Source of the DNA: an uncultured Oscillospiraceae bacterium
Lineage (GTDB): Bacteria > Bacillota > Clostridia > Oscillospirales > Acutalibacteraceae
Direction: 5' to 3'
Length of the DNA: 6,252 bases
Assembly: GCA_910588415.1 (NCBI GenBank)
Contig: CAJUPK010000140.1
Location: 1-6,252, forward strand
The stretch's first letter is position 1. Each line of letters begins with the position of its first letter. The position numbers and the translations under genes were made by a program. The notes below the pieces were generated by a model. The model made no database searches. It saw only the letters and a list, made by a program, of their open reading frames with translations, and was not told where the DNA came from. Below are positions 5,149 through 6,252 of the stretch, in pieces.

Positions 5149-6252
5149 TCAGCCTTTCCGCCTTCTGGGCACAGGCGCGTGGCCCGCGCCCCCGGTCTCC
5201 AGCTCTTTGATCTTGTCCCGCAGATAGGCCGCGTGCTCAAACTCCAGAAGCTTGGCCGCTGCCTTCATCTCCTTCTTATACTTCTCAATCAGCTGGACCC
5301 GCTCGGCAGGGGTATAGTGCTTCTTTTTCTTCTTCCCATCGTCCTTATGGGAGGAAATCTCCAGGATCTCCGCCACGTCCTTTTTGATGGTCTTGGGGGT
5401 GATGCCGTGGTCCAGGTTGTACTTCTCCTGAATGGCCCGGCGGCGCTCGGTCTCCGTGATGGCGTACTCCATGGACTCGGTGACCTGGTCTGCGTACATG
5501 ATGACCTGGCCCTGGGCGTTGCGGGCGGCCCGGCCAATGGTCTGGATCAGGCTGCGGCCGCTGCGCAGAAAGCCCTCCTTGTCCGCGTCCAGAATAGCCA
5601 CCAAAGTCACTTCCGGCAGGTCCAGGCCCTCCCGCAGCAGGTTGATGCCCACCAGCACATCGAACTCACCCAGGCGCAGGTCCCGGATGATTTCCATGCG
5701 CTCCACCGTGTCGATATCATGGTGCATGTACCGCACCCGGATGCCATAATTCTCCAGGTAGGCGGTCAGGTCCTCGGCCATCTTTTTGGTAAGGGTGGTT
5801 ATAAGGACCCGCTCTTCCCGCTGGACCCGCAGGTTGATCTCGGAGATCAGGTCGTCAATCTGGCCGTCCGTGGGCTTTACTGTCACCAGGGGGTCCAATA
5901 GGCCTGTGGGCCGGATGACCTGCTCCACCACCTGGGCGGACTTCTCCAGCTCTAAATCCCCGGGGGTGGCGCTGACAAAGACCGCCTGGTTGATGTGGGA
6001 ATAGAACTCGTCAAAGTTCAGGGGCCGGTTGTCATAGGCCGAGGGCAGCCGGAAACCATAGTCCACCAGCATCTGCTTGCGGGCATGGTCCCCCCCGAAC
6101 ATGCCCCGGACCTGGGGCAGGGTCACATGGCTTTCATCCACGAACAGCAGGTAATCGTCCGGGAAATAGTCCAGCAGGGTGAAAGGGGCGCTGCCCGGCT
6201 CCCGGCCGGAGAGCACCCGGGAGTAGTTCTCAATGCCCTTGCAGAAGCCGAT
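5149..6252 (-). CDS. uvrB: UvrB, excinuclease ABC subunit B (C-terminal 367 residues; gene enters from the right edge)
   Basis: UvrB is the helicase-like core of nucleotide excision repair. It receives the lesion from UvrA, verifies it and recruits UvrC. The frame is open to the right edge, so the N-terminal part with Walker A and the beta-hairpin lies outside. The visible part begins IGFCKGIENYSR (1-12 of the fragment). It holds the DESH motif (39-42), MFGGDHARKQMLVDYGFRLP (51-70), VSATPG (93-98), VIRPTGLLDP (112-121), LTTLTKK-like VLITTLTKKMAEDL (149-162), LGEFDVLVGINLLREGLDLP (194-213), ILDADKEGFLRS (220-231) and motif VI QTIGRAARN (237-245). After a lysine-rich linker (KKKKK, about 307-311) comes the UVR domain (about 318-352, with LEFEHAAYLRDKIKEL) that contacts UvrC. 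The protein ends in a basic tail, PRRRKG. No missing helicase residue is seen. It is the first gene of the cluster in this window. Confidence 0.98.
   Translation of the reverse strand: MGFCKGIENYSRVLSGREPGSAPFTLLDYFPDDYLLFVDESHVTLPQVRGMFGGDHARKQMLVDYGFRLPSAYDNRPLNFDEFYSHINQAVFVSATPGDLELEKSAQVVEQVIRPTGLLDPLVTVKPTDGQIDDLISEINLRVQREERVLITTLTKKMAEDLTAYLENYGIRVRYMHHDIDTVERMEIIRDLRLGEFDVLVGINLLREGLDLPEVTLVAILDADKEGFLRSGRSLIQTIGRAARNAQGQVIMYADQVTESMEYAITETERRRAIQEKYNLDHGITPKTIKKDVAEILEISSHKDDGKKKKKHYTPAERVQLIEKYKKEMKAAAKLLEFEHAAYLRDKIKELETGGAGHAPVPRRRKG

Noticed and set aside
4620..5210. A 196-codon open frame on the plus strand
   Set aside because: Antisense to the HD gene, whose metal-binding motifs show that the minus strand is the coding one.
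5133..5240. N-terminal extension of the HD protein to an in-frame start at 5240
   Set aside because: It overlaps the uvrB UVR-domain coding region by 92 nt, and the 36 extra residues are the out-of-frame reading of uvrB. The ATG at 5132 has its own Shine-Dalgarno.
5122..5901. A 259-codon open frame on the plus strand
   Set aside because: Antisense to uvrB and the start of the HD gene, with leucine/valine/glutamine-rich composition and no domain. Shadow of the real gene.

Overview
The window is a compact, single-strand gene cluster from a G+C-rich bacterium. Every gene I can support lies on the minus strand, so transcription runs from high to low coordinates. In transcription order: the C-terminal half of uvrB (enters from the right edge), an HD-domain phosphohydrolase, two tandem paralogous GNAT acetyltransferases, a nitroreductase/peptidase-S51-like fusion protein, a small unrelated GNAT acetyltransferase, and the N-terminal half of uvrA (runs off the left edge).

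Strong purine-rich Shine-Dalgarno sequences before every complete gene, short spacings and the protein style (for example the lysine-rich UvrB C-terminus) point to a Gram-positive Clostridia-type organism. A high-G+C gut Oscillospiraceae/Ruminococcaceae-like lineage is my best guess. This is inference; no 16S or other taxonomic marker is present.

Layout: 6252-5149 uvrB (partial); 16-nt gap; 5132-4521 HD protein; 17-nt gap; 4503-3754 GNAT B; 41-nt gap; 3712-2930 GNAT A; 10-nt overlap; 2939-1848 nitroreductase-S51 fusion; 12-nt gap; 1835-1407 small GNAT; 69-nt gap; 1337-1 uvrA (partial). No terminator separates any of these genes, so one polycistronic message is plausible. Only the A-rich 69-nt gap before uvrA is large enough for an extra promoter, and none is convincing there.

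UvrA and UvrB are the damage-recognition proteins of nucleotide excision repair. In many Firmicutes their genes are direct neighbours. Here five non-repair genes sit between them, in the same orientation and tightly packed. The five encode putative small-molecule enzymes: a metal-dependent phosphohydrolase, three acetyltransferases and a flavin nitroreductase joined to a serine-peptidase-like domain. A role in detoxifying DNA-damaging or nitro compounds is possible but unproven.

The items most worth a second look are the two-domain fusion, with its shortened S51 domain, and the five-gene insertion itself. There are no RNA genes, mobile elements, CRISPR arrays or long repeats that I can see.
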